The notes: a model not told the origin generated them from the letters alone. Shown: positions 40,303 to 50,118, counted from the first letter of the stretch. The stretch is DNA of 64,000 nucleotides from Nocardiopsis potens DSM 45234 (GCF_000341105.1 NZ_ANBB01000025.1:1-64000), one strand, 5' to 3'. Made by a program: numbers and translations.

Positions 40303-42347
40303 CCGCCGACCGGACCGCCCCCCGCGGGGAGCCGGAGGGCCCGGGCCGGGCGCACCGCCCGGCCCTCCGGGCGCTGGGCGCCGCCGGAGCCGTCCTCGCG
40401 CTGGTGGGCGGCTGCGGCACCGCCATGCCCGGCACCTCTCCCGCGCCCCCGGTCCCCGCCCCCGGCGGCACCGCCGAGCCGACCGAGGAGGACGTCGGCG
40501 CCTGGCTCGACGGGCTCCTCCCCGCCTCCCTGGAGGCGGCCGGAATAGCGGGGGCCGCCGTGGCCGTCGTCCGCGACGGCGAGATCCTCACCGCCCGCGG
40601 CTACGGCCGCGCCGACACCGGAACGGGCTACGAGTACGGCGAGACCGCGGCCGGCGACATCACCGCCGAGCCGGTCGACCCCGACCGGACCCTCTTCCGG
40701 ATGGGATCGGTGACCAAGGTCTTCACCGCGACCGCGGTGATGCAGCTGGTCGAGGCGGGCGAACTGGACCTGGACGCCGACATCGGCGAGTACCTCGACT
40801 TCCCGCTGGAGACGTCCTTCGACGAACCGGTCACCCTGCGCCACCTGCTCACGCACACGGCCGGGTTCGAGGAGGCCGTCGCGGGGATGATGCTCCCCGA
40901 GGGAGCCGAGCCGGACCTGCGCGCGCACCTCTCCACCGACCCCCCGGAGCAGGTCTACGAGCCCGGTACGGTCCCCGCCTACTCCAACTACGGCTACACC
41001 CTGGCCGGGTACATCGTCGAGCGCGCCTCCGGGACCCCCTACGCGGAGTACATCGACGAGAACGTGCTCGCCCCGATCGGGATGGACGACTCCAGCGCCC
41101 GCCAGCCCCTCCCCGAGGACCTGGAGCCGCTGCTCTCCCAGGGGTACGAGACCGACGACGGCAGGCCCCAGGACTTCGAGACCGTCACCGGCGCCCCCGC
41201 CGGGGGCCTGTCCGCCACGGCCACCGACATGGCCCGGTTCATGCTCGCCCACCTGGACCCCGAGCGCTCCGGCGGCCCCTCCCTGCTGGAACCGGAGACG
41301 CGCGAGCTCATGCAGGCCCCGGCCCTGGACGAGGAGACCCTGGGCGGCCTGGCCGAGGGCCCCAGAATGACCCTGGGCCTCTTCGAGGAGGACCGCAACG
41401 GCCGCAGGATCGTCGGCCACGGCGGGGACACCAACTTCTTCCACACCCACATGCAGCTCTACCCCGAAGAGGGGACGGGCGTCTTCGTCGCCTTCAACAG
41501 CACAGGGAAGGACGGCGCCGCCACGGTCGGCCTCCGCGAGGCCGTCATGTCCGGTTTCGCCGACCGCTACTTCCCCGCCGGGGAAGGGGACCGGGAGGCG
41601 CCGCCCCCGAAGGACGAGGGGCGCGCCGAGGAGATGGCGGGCACCTACGTCCCCTCGCGGTCGATGCACTCCAACTTCCTGAGGACCGTCGACCTCGCCC
41701 AGGAGACGCGGGTGGCGGCCCGGCCGGACGGCACCATCCTGGTGTCCCCCGGGCCCGAGACCGGAGCCCCCACCGCCTACGAGGAGATCGAGCCCTGGGT
41801 CTGGCGCGAGGTCGGAGGCCGGCGGATCCTGACCGCCCGGGTGGAGGACGGCCGGGTCGACGCCCTCGGCTACGCCTCGGCGTTCAGCCTGCTGCCGGCC
41901 GACCCCGAGCGCTCGTCGGCGGTGGCCCTGCCGGTACTGGCCGCCTCCACGGGGCTGCTGCTTCTGGTGGTGCTCTCCTGGCCCGTCGGCGCCGTGCTGC
42001 GGCGGCGCCTGCGGCCGCCCGGGCGGGAGCGGGCCGGGCGGGCGGCCCGAGCGGCCACGAGGGCGGCGGTGGGGGCGACGCTGGCCGCCTTCGCCGGCTG
42101 GGCGGCGGTCATCGGCATGGCCATGAGCCTGCAGGAGGTCTCCCCGCTGCTGCTGCGGGCGCTCCAGGTCGCCCAGGCCGCGGGCATGGCCGGGACGGTC
42201 CCGGCGGCCCTGGTCCTCTTCGGCGACGTGCGCCGCAAGGCCGGGTGGGCGCGGTGCCCGGGCGGCGCGCTGGTCCTGGCCGCGCTGGTGGGCTGCGGCT
42301 GGTTCGCGGTCTCCTTCAACCTGGTCGCCCCGGACATCTCCTACTGA
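40299..42347 (+). CDS. Serine beta-lactamase-like lipoprotein (AmpC/PBP4* family) with C-terminal membrane helices
   Basis: The 682-residue protein starts at GTG 40299, which overlaps the previous stop. A lipoprotein signal ends in LVGGC with Cys39. The beta-lactamase/D-alanyl-D-alanine carboxypeptidase fold has Ser137-Val-Thr-Lys140 (SxxK), Tyr228-Ser-Asn230 (YxN), and a third-motif region GHGGDTNFFHTHMQLYP. Residues after about 430 form a second domain, followed by three or four membrane helices (about 545-680). Such proteins are esterases, peptidases or cell-wall enzymes rather than classical resistance enzymes. Being double-anchored (lipid plus helices) is noteworthy. Confidence 0.86.
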   Translation: MTADRTAPRGEPEGPGRAHRPALRALGAAGAVLALVGGCGTAMPGTSPAPPVPAPGGTAEPTEEDVGAWLDGLLPASLEAAGIAGAAVAVVRDGEILTARGYGRADTGTGYEYGETAAGDITAEPVDPDRTLFRMGSVTKVFTATAVMQLVEAGELDLDADIGEYLDFPLETSFDEPVTLRHLLTHTAGFEEAVAGMMLPEGAEPDLRAHLSTDPPEQVYEPGTVPAYSNYGYTLAGYIVERASGTPYAEYIDENVLAPIGMDDSSARQPLPEDLEPLLSQGYETDDGRPQDFETVTGAPAGGLSATATDMARFMLAHLDPERSGGPSLLEPETRELMQAPALDEETLGGLAEGPRMTLGLFEEDRNGRRIVGHGGDTNFFHTHMQLYPEEGTGVFVAFNSTGKDGAATVGLREAVMSGFADRYFPAGEGDREAPPPKDEGRAEEMAGTYVPSRSMHSNFLRTVDLAQETRVAARPDGTILVSPGPETGAPTAYEEIEPWVWREVGGRRILTARVEDGRVDALGYASAFSLLPADPERSSAVALPVLAASTGLLLLVVLSWPVGAVLRRRLRPPGRERAGRAARAATRAAVGATLAAFAGWAAVIGMAMSLQEVSPLLLRALQVAQAAGMAGTVPAALVLFGDVRRKAGWARCPGGALVLAALVGCGWFAVSFNLVAPDISY

Positions 42348-42378
42348 GGCACCCGGCGCCGGCCCCGCGGACGCCCGT

Positions 42379-42669
42379 TCAGTCCTCCGCCCGATCGGCA
42401 TCGTAGCGGGCCCGGCGCAGGTCCGCTTTGGCCCGGACCGCCTCGTCCAGGTCGATGCCGTGCAGCAGGGCGATGCGGTGCAGCAGGATCCCGACGTCGC
42501 CGATCTCCTCGGCGATTCCGGGCAGCTCACCGGTGCGGGTGGCCTTGGCGAGCTCGCCCACCTCCTCGGCGAGGAAGGCGATGCACTCGCGCGGCCCCTG
42601 GTCGTCGATGCGCATGTGCGCGAAGAGCTCGGCGACGATCTCGGGGGTCGGGGCGGCGGGGTTCGGCAC
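42379..42669 (-). CDS. MazG-like nucleotide pyrophosphohydrolase domain protein
   Basis: The 96-residue all-alpha protein starts at GTG 42669. It has the MazG/MazG-like metal motif EEVGELAKATRTGELPGIAEEIGDVGILLHRIALLHGID, where the EExxE and ExxD acidic residues bind magnesium. Members hydrolyse (d)NTPs to NMP and pyrophosphate and help to clean the nucleotide pool or respond to stress. It is a single gene between two oppositely oriented neighbours. Confidence 0.83.
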   Translation of the reverse strand: MPNPAAPTPEIVAELFAHMRIDDQGPRECIAFLAEEVGELAKATRTGELPGIAEEIGDVGILLHRIALLHGIDLDEAVRAKADLRRARYDADRAED

Positions 42670-42930
42670 GGGGCCTCCTGGGGTGGCGGTGCGCCGGGCG
42701 GTGCGCCCGGCCGTCTGGTCCTCTCCCTACCCGTGCAGGGACGGCATGCCGCCCCGAGAGGGCGAGGGCGACGCGCCGCACCCCGATCGGTGTGCACGGC
42801 GTCCGCTCCCGGTCAGGGCCCAACAAAGGGCGGGGACCGGGTGTCTTCCCTCCCGACGGCGCCGGGGGCGCCGCAACGCCCTGCGGGGGACTGAGACAGG
42901 GAAGCGGAGACGGGGAAGGAGCACAGGGGG

Positions 42931-43872
42931 ATGAGCAGGACGGAGCCGAAGCGGCGGGGGCACGCGCGGCAGGCGTTCATCGGCGCGGCGGGGGCCGGAG
43001 CGGTGTTCGCAGGGATCTTCGCGGCGGCGTCGGCGCCCGCCGGGGCGGAGGCGGGCGCCGCGGGGGTGCCCGAGGCGCCGATCGTGTTCGCCGCCGACCT
43101 GGAGGGCACCGGCGGCACGGACCTGTACACGGTGAGCGGCACCGGCGGGCCGGAGCGGATCGCCGCGACGGAGGGGAACGCCGGCGAACCGGCCTGGTCC
43201 CCGGGGCGCGGCGAGATCGCGTTCACCGACGACGCGGACGGCCCGACCGACCTGTACTCGGTGGGCGCCGAGGGCGGCGAGCCGCGCCGGATCACCGAGG
43301 ACCTCACCGAGCAGGGCGGGCCGACATGGGCGCCGGACGGGGAGCGGATCGCCTACTCCGACGACGCGCCGCGCCGTCCCCCGGAGGAGAGCGGCATCCA
43401 CGTGCGGACCGGAGACGGCGAACCGGTGCAGCTCACCGCAGGCGGCCGGGACCCCGACTGGAACGGCGGCTCCCAGATCGCCTACGCCGGCACCGACGGC
43501 GACGAGGACACCCTCTACCTGGTCCCGGCGGACGGCGGCGACCCGCAGTTCCTGGCCGAGTTCCCGGGCGGCGAGGTGGTCGGCCCGGACTGGCACCCCG
43601 ACGGCGTGCGGATGCTGTTCTGGGAGAAGACCGCTTCCGGCGAGGCGCGGCTGACCGTCGCCGGGCGCGACGCGGGCGACCCCCGCGCGGTCTTCGGCAC
43701 CGGCGCGGCGGTCGGCGGTGCGAGCTGGTCGCCCTCCGGAGACCTGATCGCCTTCGCGATGGACGGGCCCGACGGCAACGGGATCTACCTGCTGGACGCG
43801 GAGGACCCCGGCACCCCGGAGAAGGCGGTCGACCTCCCCGGGTCCGAGCCGGTCGACCTGGACTGGTCCTGA
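42931..43872 (+). CDS. Secreted TolB/PD40-type beta-propeller protein
   Basis: The 313-residue protein has an N-terminal signal (KRRGHARQAFIGAAGAGAVFAGIFAAASAPAGAEA; twin Arg present but not a full Tat consensus). About five PD40/WD40-like repeats follow (PAWSPGRGEIAFTDDADG, PTWAPDGERIAYSDD, PDWNGGSQIAYAG, PDWHPDGVRMLFWEK, ASWSPSGDLIAFAMD). The fold is a TolB-like propeller that presents a binding surface outside the membrane. No enzymatic residues are evident. It is a single gene with GGAAGGAG upstream. Confidence 0.82.
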   Translation: MSRTEPKRRGHARQAFIGAAGAGAVFAGIFAAASAPAGAEAGAAGVPEAPIVFAADLEGTGGTDLYTVSGTGGPERIAATEGNAGEPAWSPGRGEIAFTDDADGPTDLYSVGAEGGEPRRITEDLTEQGGPTWAPDGERIAYSDDAPRRPPEESGIHVRTGDGEPVQLTAGGRDPDWNGGSQIAYAGTDGDEDTLYLVPADGGDPQFLAEFPGGEVVGPDWHPDGVRMLFWEKTASGEARLTVAGRDAGDPRAVFGTGAAVGGASWSPSGDLIAFAMDGPDGNGIYLLDAEDPGTPEKAVDLPGSEPVDLDWS

Positions 43873-44097
43873 CCCGGTCCGAGGCCGGCGGGAGGGGCGC
43901 CGCGCCGGAGCGCCCCTCCCGCCCCGTCCCTTCCTCCGCCCTCCGGGGCGGATCCGTCCGCCGGTCGGCCGGGGGCGGGCGGCGGGGCGGCTCCCGGAGC
44001 CGAGCCGAAGAAGCGCAGGGAGCGCGGCGGCGGCACGGGCCCCGGGCGTGCAGCGGGGCGAAGGGCGGGCACCCGGTGCACGCCCGCCTCTCCCGCC

Positions 44098-45057
44098 TCA
44101 GCGGCCGGCGGCCGACGCCGGGCGGGCCCGGAGGGCCAGGGCGCCGACCGCGATCAGCGCGGCGATGACCGTGCAGGCGCCGATCCACACGCCGAGCGGC
44201 AGCGCGTCGGAGCCGACCAGTCCGGCGTCGGCGTCGCCGAACACCACCACCATCATGGTCGAGGAGTTCAGCGCCCCGTGGCACAGCACCGCCGGCCACA
44301 CCGACCCCGAGGCCAGCCGCAGCAGGCCCAGGACGAGGCCGAACAGCACGCACCACACGGTCATCAGGCCCACCCCGGCCAGGTCGGTGCGGCCGAAGTT
44401 GTACCCGAGCAGGATGACCGGCGCGTGCCAGACGCCCCACACCGCGCCGTGCACCAGCAGTGCAGGCCAGGTGCCCAGCGGCATCAGCGCGGGCAGCAGG
44501 TAGCCGCGCCAGCCCAGCTCCTCGCCGAGGAACATCGGCAGGCCGGCCAGCAGGCCGAGGGACTGCAGGCCGAGGAGGGCGCCCAGGGCGCCCAGCGGAA
44601 CTCCGCTCCCTTCGGCGGAGGCCAGACCGAGGGGTTCGGCGAACTCGCGGAACGCGGAGAAGTCGGTGAGGTCGGGGCGGTAGCCCCCGGCGAGGGCCGC
44701 CAGCAGGATGCCGCCGCCCATGATCAGCGGGGAGAGCACCAGCCCGGCCAGGCAGTACCCCAGCAGCGGGCGGAGCGGCCGCAGCGGCAGCACCCCGGTC
44801 GTCCGCAGCAGGCCGCGCCGGCCCCCGGAGGCCGAGAGCACGATGATCGCGGCCGCGGCCGGGGTCGCCATCATCACCTGGATGAACAGCCTGTTCTGCG
44901 GGTGTTCGAGCCCTTGGCCGCCGAGCCACAGCGGGGACGCGGCGGCCCAGGCCAGCGCGGCGGCGAGCACGGAGAAGACGACCGCGCCGGGCAGTCCGCC
45001 GGGCGGTGCGGAAGGCGGTGCGGCCGCGGCGGCCGGTTCGGTACCGGAAGGGGGCAT
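44098..45057 (-). CDS. CPBP-family intramembrane metalloprotease
   Basis: The 319-residue protein has about eight membrane helices. CPBP motifs are EELGWRGYLLPALMP (motif 1), WGVWHAPVILLGY (motif 2) and LCHGALNSS (motif 4). It is a second, divergent CPBP protein, distinct from the one at 39316. An AT-rich palindrome, CTATAA-G-TTATAG (45098-45110), lies 41 nt before its ATG and could be promoter and operator in one. No adjacent bacteriocin or regulator gene is seen. Confidence 0.86.
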   Translation of the reverse strand: MPPSGTEPAAAAAPPSAPPGGLPGAVVFSVLAAALAWAAASPLWLGGQGLEHPQNRLFIQVMMATPAAAAIIVLSASGGRRGLLRTTGVLPLRPLRPLLGYCLAGLVLSPLIMGGGILLAALAGGYRPDLTDFSAFREFAEPLGLASAEGSGVPLGALGALLGLQSLGLLAGLPMFLGEELGWRGYLLPALMPLGTWPALLVHGAVWGVWHAPVILLGYNFGRTDLAGVGLMTVWCVLFGLVLGLLRLASGSVWPAVLCHGALNSSTMMVVVFGDADAGLVGSDALPLGVWIGACTVIAALIAVGALALRARPASAAGR

Positions 45058-45097
45058 GGGGGCTCCTCGGGCTCGGACGGACGGAACTGCTCCTCAT

Positions 45098-45110
45098 CTA
45101 TAAGTTATAG
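45098..45110. promoter_or_regulatory. AT-rich palindrome upstream of the CPBP gene
   Basis: CTATAA-G-TTATAG is a perfect 13-bp palindrome in otherwise about 73% GC DNA. A related half-site CATAG follows at 45115-45119. On the minus strand it offers TATAAC as a -10 box. It may bind a GntR- or MarR-like regulator; none is adjacent. Confidence 0.45.
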
Positions 45111-45317
45111 CTCTCATAGAACAAAAGGAGAAGGGGGCGTCCGCCACTGCTCCCGGGTCCGCCGCCGGAGTGCCCGCCGGGCGCGCGGCGGCGAGAGGCG
45201 GACCGCCCTCCGGGGCGGCCGGGGCGGACCCGGCACTGGCACAATGTCCCGGTGGAGCGGCGGCGCGGCCCCGGCGGCGCCGCCGGACGGGCGCGTCGGA
45301 AGGGCGGTGATCGGTCC

Positions 45318-46088
45318 ATGCCACTGGAGGCGGGCCTCGCGGAGGCGGAGGCGCTGATCGGCGGTGCCGAGCGGGTGGGCGTGCTGACCGGGGCGGGGAT
45401 CTCCACCGATTCCGGGATCCCCGACTTCCGCGGCCCGCAGGGGGTGTGGACCCGGGACCCCGGGGCGGCGGCGCTCTTCGACTACGACACCTACATGGGC
45501 GACGTCGACGTGCGGCGGCGGGTGTGGCTGATGCGGCGCGCCAACCCGGCCTGGACCGCCGAACCCAACGCGGCCCACCGGGCCCTGGCCGAACTGGACC
45601 GCTCCGGGCGCCTGCTCGGCCTGGTCACCCAGAACATCGACGGCCTGCACCAGGCCGGCGGCGTCGCCGCGGAGCGCGTCATCGAGGTGCACGGCACCGT
45701 GCACGAGACGGAGTGCACCTCCTGCGGCCGGCGCACGCCCACCCCGGAGGTCCTGGCCCGGTTGGACGAGGAGTCCGACCCGCACTGCACGGTGTGCGGC
45801 GGCATCCAGAAGACCGCGACCGTCTCCTTCGGGCAGATGCTCGACCCGGCGGTGCTGGAGGCGGCCGCCGCCACCGCCGCCGGCGCCGACGTGTTCCTGG
45901 CGATCGGCACCTCGCTGACCGTCCACCCGGCCGCCGGGCTGTGCGACGTCGCCCTGGAGCACGGCGCACCGCTGATCGTGGTCAACGCCGAGCCCACCCC
46001 CTACGACGACCTCGCCGCCGCAGTGGTGCGCGCCCCGATCGCCGACGCGGTCCCGTCCTTGGTCCGCGCGGCCACCGGTCCGGCCTGA
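45318..46088 (+). CDS. Sir2-family NAD-dependent protein deacylase
   Basis: The 256-residue sirtuin has the NAD motifs [19 protein letters not shown] and [13 protein letters not shown], the catalytic His in [14 protein letters not shown], and a zinc ribbon of CTSC plus [17 protein letters not shown] and VNAEPTPYD complete the cofactor pocket. It removes acyl groups from lysines using NAD. The Ala/Tyr/Arg pattern of desuccinylases is not seen. ATG 45318 is likely; an in-frame GTG at 45252 adds a basic stretch. Confidence 0.9.
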   Translation: MPLEAGLAEAEALIGGAERVGVLTGAGISTDSGIPDFRGPQGVWTRDPGAAALFDYDTYMGDVDVRRRVWLMRRANPAWTAEPNAAHRALAELDRSGRLLGLVTQNIDGLHQAGGVAAERVIEVHGTVHETECTSCGRRTPTPEVLARLDEESDPHCTVCGGIQKTATVSFGQMLDPAVLEAAAATAAGADVFLAIGTSLTVHPAAGLCDVALEHGAPLIVVNAEPTPYDDLAAAVVRAPIADAVPSLVRAATGPA

Positions 46089-46614
46089 GCGCCCGGACCC
46101 GCACGCGCCCCGCCCCCTCCCGGGGGCCCGGGCCCGCGGGCGCTCGCCGGGCGCCGCGCCGCAGGGCGCGGTTCCGCCGGTGCCCCGTGCCCCTCCGGGG
46201 CCGCCGGGACGCCTTCCCGGGCGTGCACGGGAGACTCCGCCTCCGAGGGGGAGCGGCCGGTCCGGGCGGCGGGGCCGCGGGCGGGACCGGGGCCCCCACA
46301 GCAGGACGGGCGCCGCGCGGGAACGGCGCACCGGCTCTCCGGGGCAGGGGGGAGCACGCCTGCGGCGCGGCCCGCCGGCCTCCCGCCCGGCGCAGGGGCC
46401 GCCGCGGCCGGACCCGGGGGGCGCAAGGGCCCCGCACCGGGCGGAACCCGGTTCCTCCGCCCGCCTCCACGGCCGGTGCGCCGGAGGCGCCGGGGCGCAA
46501 CGGAGCACGAGCACCCCGGTGCCGGGCGGCGGCCCCGGCCCCGCCCGCCTCCGCGACCGGTAGGCCGAACGCGCCGGCCTCCGGGAGGACAGGTCCCGGG
46601 GCGGAACACCCGGG
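46089..46614. other. 526-nt intergenic region, no gene supported
   Basis: This is very GC-rich sequence between the sirtuin and the phosphotransferase-like gene, whose 3' ends converge. Open frames on both strands are Pro/Arg/Gly-rich with no family signature. Loose repeats of CCGCCTCC followed by GGTGCGCCGG-like sequence occur near 46463 and 46547. No clear terminator. Confidence 0.5.
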
Positions 46615-49278
46615 TCAGGCGCCCGCCTCCACGGCGGCCGTCCCCGAGGTGCCGTCCACGGTGACCCCGGCCCCGTCGGGGATGAGCTCGGTGGCGCGCG
46701 CGACGCCCACCACCGCCGGGATGCCGTACTCCCGGGCGACCACCGCGCCGTGCGAATTGGCGCCGCCCATCTCCATCACCAGGCCGCCGGCGGTGAGGAA
46801 GAGCGGCGTCCAGCCCGGGTCGGTGGAGGGGCAGACCAGGATCTCGCCCGGCTCGATCCGGGCGCCCGCCGGGTCGAGTACCACCCGGGCCGGCCCGGAC
46901 GCGGTCCCCGGCGAGGCCGGGACTCCGGTCAGCGCGGCGCCGGAGGCGGGCGCCGGGGCCGCCACCGCCTCCGGCTCGGTGCCGTCGGACAGGATCACCC
47001 GGGGCAGCCGCCGCCGGGCCGACTCCCGGTCGTACGCCCGCCTGCGCCGGTCGGCCGCCTCCCGCAGGTCGGCCCCGGCCAGCCCGGCGCGCGCCTCGGC
47101 CAGGGTCACGAAGAACACGTCCTCGGCGCGGTCCAGCGCCCCCTCCGCCGCCAGCGCCGCCCCCACCTCCCGCAGTCGCCGCCGCGCCCCGGCGAGCGCC
47201 AGCACGATGGTGAACTTGGGCAGCTCGCGCAGGCCCACCAGGGCGCGCACCCGGCCCAGGGCGAACCGGACCAGCGGGCCCCGCACCGGGCCGGCCCGCC
47301 CGGCCAGCCGCCCGAGCCGGGCCTCGGCGGCCGCGGCCCCCGCGGCGAACCGGGTTCCGGGCGCCGCCGCCGGGTCCTCCAGCCGCAGGTAGTTGCCGAG
47401 CACGCCGAGGACGTGCCGCGGGTCCTCCGACCAGCGCGGCGCGCCCAGGTCGATCTCGGCGACCGCGCGGTGCCCGTACACCGCGAGGAACCCGTCCAGC
47501 CCGGACGCCAGCGGCTCGGGCAGCGTCCCCTCCGCGTACCGCGCGGCCGACTCCTCCGGGGAGGCGTCGAGGAGCGGCCGGGCGGCGGCCGGCACCGCGC
47601 GCACCTGCTCGGCCAGCCGCCACAGCGCCAGGTCCATCTCGGTGGTCACGTTGTGCGGCACGCCCTGCAGCACCTCGGCGACCTCCCCCGGGCGCAGCCG
47701 GGGGCCGAGCAGCCGGATCGCGGCCAGCAGCGCCGCCCCGGCCGCCATCAGCACCGGCCCGCTCCGCACCATCACCACCGGCAGGACCGACATGAGCAGG
47801 CACTCGGCGTCGTCCAGCAGCCGGACCGGGTCGGCGGTCGGCGGCACGGCGGAGCGCCGCCGCACCTCCTCGGTCAGCCGGAGGGCGCGGGCCCGGGTGC
47901 CCGCCGGGTCGGCCAGGGCGCGGACGAACGCCGCCGGCACCCCGCCGCGCACCGCCGCCGGCACCACCCGGCGCAGCACCGGCCAGGGCGAGCGGTACCG
48001 CAGCGGGAACCGCGGGTCGCCGGTGAGCGTGCGGAACACCTGCGCCGACCGGGCCTCCATGATGCCCATCAGCCGGGGCAGCACGGTCCGCCCCAGCGAG
48101 CTGGACACCGCGTTGGTGGCGTCCAGGAACAGCCGGCCGCCGCCCTCGGTCACCGCGGGCGCGCCGTCCCGCGGGTCGTCCACGCGGAACCCGAGCCGCC
48201 GGGCCACCCCCGCCGACATCAGCCGGAACGCCTCGATCCCCATCGGGGTGAACGGCCGCTGCACGCCCTGGGCCAGGCTGAAGTTGAAGTAGACGCGCAG
48301 ATCGCCACCGGGCGCCCGGCGCACCGGCACCGGGAACAGCGTGGTGATCGGGCGGGCCTGGACCAGCTGCGGCGCCCCGTCCGGGCCGATCGCCCACTCG
48401 ATGTCCTGCGGGGCGCCGTAGAGCCGCTCCACCCGCTCACCGAGCCGCGCCAGCGCACGCACCTGCCCATCGGCGAGACAGAGCGCGGGCCCCCGCCCGG
48501 ACCCACCGCCCGCCCCCGCGCCGGTCTGCCCCGGCCCCTCGGGGGCGGGGCGGGCCCCGGGGCGCCGCTGGAGGATCCGCCCGGTGGAGAGGTCCACGGT
48601 GAACCGGTCCGGGTCGACGGCCCCGGAGACCACCGCCTCGCCCAGGCCGGGGGCGGCCTCGATCACCGCCCGGTTCCGGGTCCCGGCGACCGGGTCCGCG
48701 GTGAACATCACCCCGGCGGCCTCGGCGGGCACCATCCGCTGCACCACCACGGCCAGGAGGACCGAGGCGTGGTCGATCCCGTTGGCGGCCCGGTAGGCGA
48801 CGGCGCGGTCGGTCCACAGCGACGCCCAGCAGCGGCGCACCGCCTCCAGCACCTCCGGGGCGCCGGCCACGCCGAGGAATGTGTCCTGCTGGCCGGCGAA
48901 GCTGGCCTGCGGCAGGTCCTCGGCGGTGGCCGAGGAGCGCACCGCGACCGGTCCGCCGTCCTCTCCCTCGCGCTCCCGCACGGCGCGGGCGGCCTCCTCC
49001 GGGACCGGCGCGGCCAGCACCAGCTCCCGGGCGCGCCGGGCCGCCTCGGCCAGGGCGGCGGTGTCGGCGGGCGCCACCGCGGCCAGCTCGGCGATCACCC
49101 CGTCCAGCGCCGAGCCGACGGCCCGCCGGTAGGCGGCCGTGGTCAGGCAGTACCCGGGCGGCACCGGCAGCCCCGCCCGGATCAGGATCCCCAGGTTGAC
49201 GGCCTTCCCGCCGGCCAGCCCCAGCGCGTCCGGGGCGATGTCGCCGAGGTCCGCGGCGATCGGCTCGGTTGCCTTCAT
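46615..49278 (-). CDS. Rifampicin phosphotransferase / PEP synthase-like three-domain phosphotransferase
   Basis: The 887-residue enzyme has an N-terminal ATP-grasp domain (GGKAVNLGILIRAGLPVPPGYCLT; VAVRSSATAEDLPQASFAGQQDTFLGV; IEWAIGPDGAPQLVQARPIT) and a helical middle domain (about 340-750). The swivelling phospho-His domain reads MGGANSHGAVVAREYGIPAVVG, with the catalytic His at about 843. The SHGAVVAREYG form and the length (family about 867) fit rifampicin phosphotransferases, which inactivate rifamycins by ATP-dependent phosphorylation. PEP synthase proper has a different His-loop and a PEP-binding barrel that is absent here. I do not see the 19-bp rifamycin-associated element upstream, so rifamycin control is not supported. 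Confidence 0.78.
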   Translation of the reverse strand: MKATEPIAADLGDIAPDALGLAGGKAVNLGILIRAGLPVPPGYCLTTAAYRRAVGSALDGVIAELAAVAPADTAALAEAARRARELVLAAPVPEEAARAVREREGEDGGPVAVRSSATAEDLPQASFAGQQDTFLGVAGAPEVLEAVRRCWASLWTDRAVAYRAANGIDHASVLLAVVVQRMVPAEAAGVMFTADPVAGTRNRAVIEAAPGLGEAVVSGAVDPDRFTVDLSTGRILQRRPGARPAPEGPGQTGAGAGGGSGRGPALCLADGQVRALARLGERVERLYGAPQDIEWAIGPDGAPQLVQARPITTLFPVPVRRAPGGDLRVYFNFSLAQGVQRPFTPMGIEAFRLMSAGVARRLGFRVDDPRDGAPAVTEGGGRLFLDATNAVSSSLGRTVLPRLMGIMEARSAQVFRTLTGDPRFPLRYRSPWPVLRRVVPAAVRGGVPAAFVRALADPAGTRARALRLTEEVRRRSAVPPTADPVRLLDDAECLLMSVLPVVMVRSGPVLMAAGAALLAAIRLLGPRLRPGEVAEVLQGVPHNVTTEMDLALWRLAEQVRAVPAAARPLLDASPEESAARYAEGTLPEPLASGLDGFLAVYGHRAVAEIDLGAPRWSEDPRHVLGVLGNYLRLEDPAAAPGTRFAAGAAAAEARLGRLAGRAGPVRGPLVRFALGRVRALVGLRELPKFTIVLALAGARRRLREVGAALAAEGALDRAEDVFFVTLAEARAGLAGADLREAADRRRRAYDRESARRRLPRVILSDGTEPEAVAAPAPASGAALTGVPASPGTASGPARVVLDPAGARIEPGEILVCPSTDPGWTPLFLTAGGLVMEMGGANSHGAVVAREYGIPAVVGVARATELIPDGAGVTVDGTSGTAAVEAGA

Positions 49279-49398
49279 CGGACCCTCCCCTGCCGCACCG
49301 GAGGGCGCCCCCCGCCGCCGGGCCGCGGACGGGCCCCCGCCCTGATGCCGATATGGTTCCCGCCCGACACCACCGCCAAGACCGCGGCGGGCGGAGGG

Positions 49399-50109
49399 TC
49401 AGCCGGTGACCGGCTGCGTGGTCCGGGGCGCCCCCGCTCGGAGCAGCGCGGCGCCGTAGCCGAGGAGCCAGACCACCCACATCAGTCATCCGGCCGGCCC
49501 CAGCAGGCCCAGCGGCCCGCCCTCGCCGACGATCAGCGGGGCGGGGGTGGCCGAGGCGAACGGCAGCGCCGCCGACGCCAGCCCCAGCGTGCCGTGCCAC
49601 GGGTGGATCAGCCCGGTGCGCAGGCCGCCGACGGAGAGCCCGACCAGGGCGAGCGCCAGGAAGGCGCCGTTGAGCGTGAACACCGCCTCGTGCAGTGCCC
49701 ACAGCCCGGCGGTCGCAGAGGTACCGTCCCCGGTCGCTCCCAGGGCGAGCCGGACCGCGACGACCACGGTGAACGCGGGGTTCTGCAGGAGCAGGCCGGC
49801 GAAGCCGACCAGGGGCCAGGTCTCGCCCCGCTCGCGCTCGGCCCGGCGCATCGCGGCGACCGCCCCGGCGCCGAACAGCGCGGCCGGCATCCAGGCGGCC
49901 GGGGTGAGCGCGGCGGAGAGGCCGGCGGCTCCGCCCTGCTCACCGAAGAAGGCGGAGACCTCGCCGGTTCCGGCACCGGTGGTGGGCAGCCCGGCGGGGA
50001 CCGCGACCGCGTTTCCGAGGACGATCAGGGTGGCGAAGCCGATGGCAGCGAGGCCTCCGGCTCGGGAGAAGGCCGGCGAGGCCGCCCCGCTATTCGGTTT
50101 ACGTGTCAG
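49399..50109 (-). pseudogene. Membrane protein gene with an in-frame stop near the end and no clear start
   Basis: The frame encodes six or more membrane helices (AAIGFATLIVLGNAVAVPAGL, LTPAAWMPAALFGAGAVAAMRR, WPLVGFAGLLLQNPAFTVVVAVRLAL, LHEAVFTLNGAFLALALVGLSVGGL). It reaches a TGA at 49488-49486 after GLLGPAG, but stays open for 28 more codons that give a perfect last helix (LMWVVWLLGYGAALL) before TGA 49401-49399. A TGG-to-TGA change would explain this. Upstream, no ATG, GTG or TTG lies in frame before the first helix; the best remaining codon is CTG 50109. A CAGCCGGT-G-ACCGGCTG hairpin sits at the very end (49400-49416). It is divergent from a TetR gene that also looks damaged. Function unknown. 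Confidence 0.65.
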
Positions 50110-50118
50110 ATATTGAAT

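Noticed and set aside
49279-49400. Search for a rifamycin-associated element upstream of the phosphotransferase-like gene
   Set aside because: No sequence close to the known 19-bp element was seen in the leader, so I do not claim rifamycin induction.
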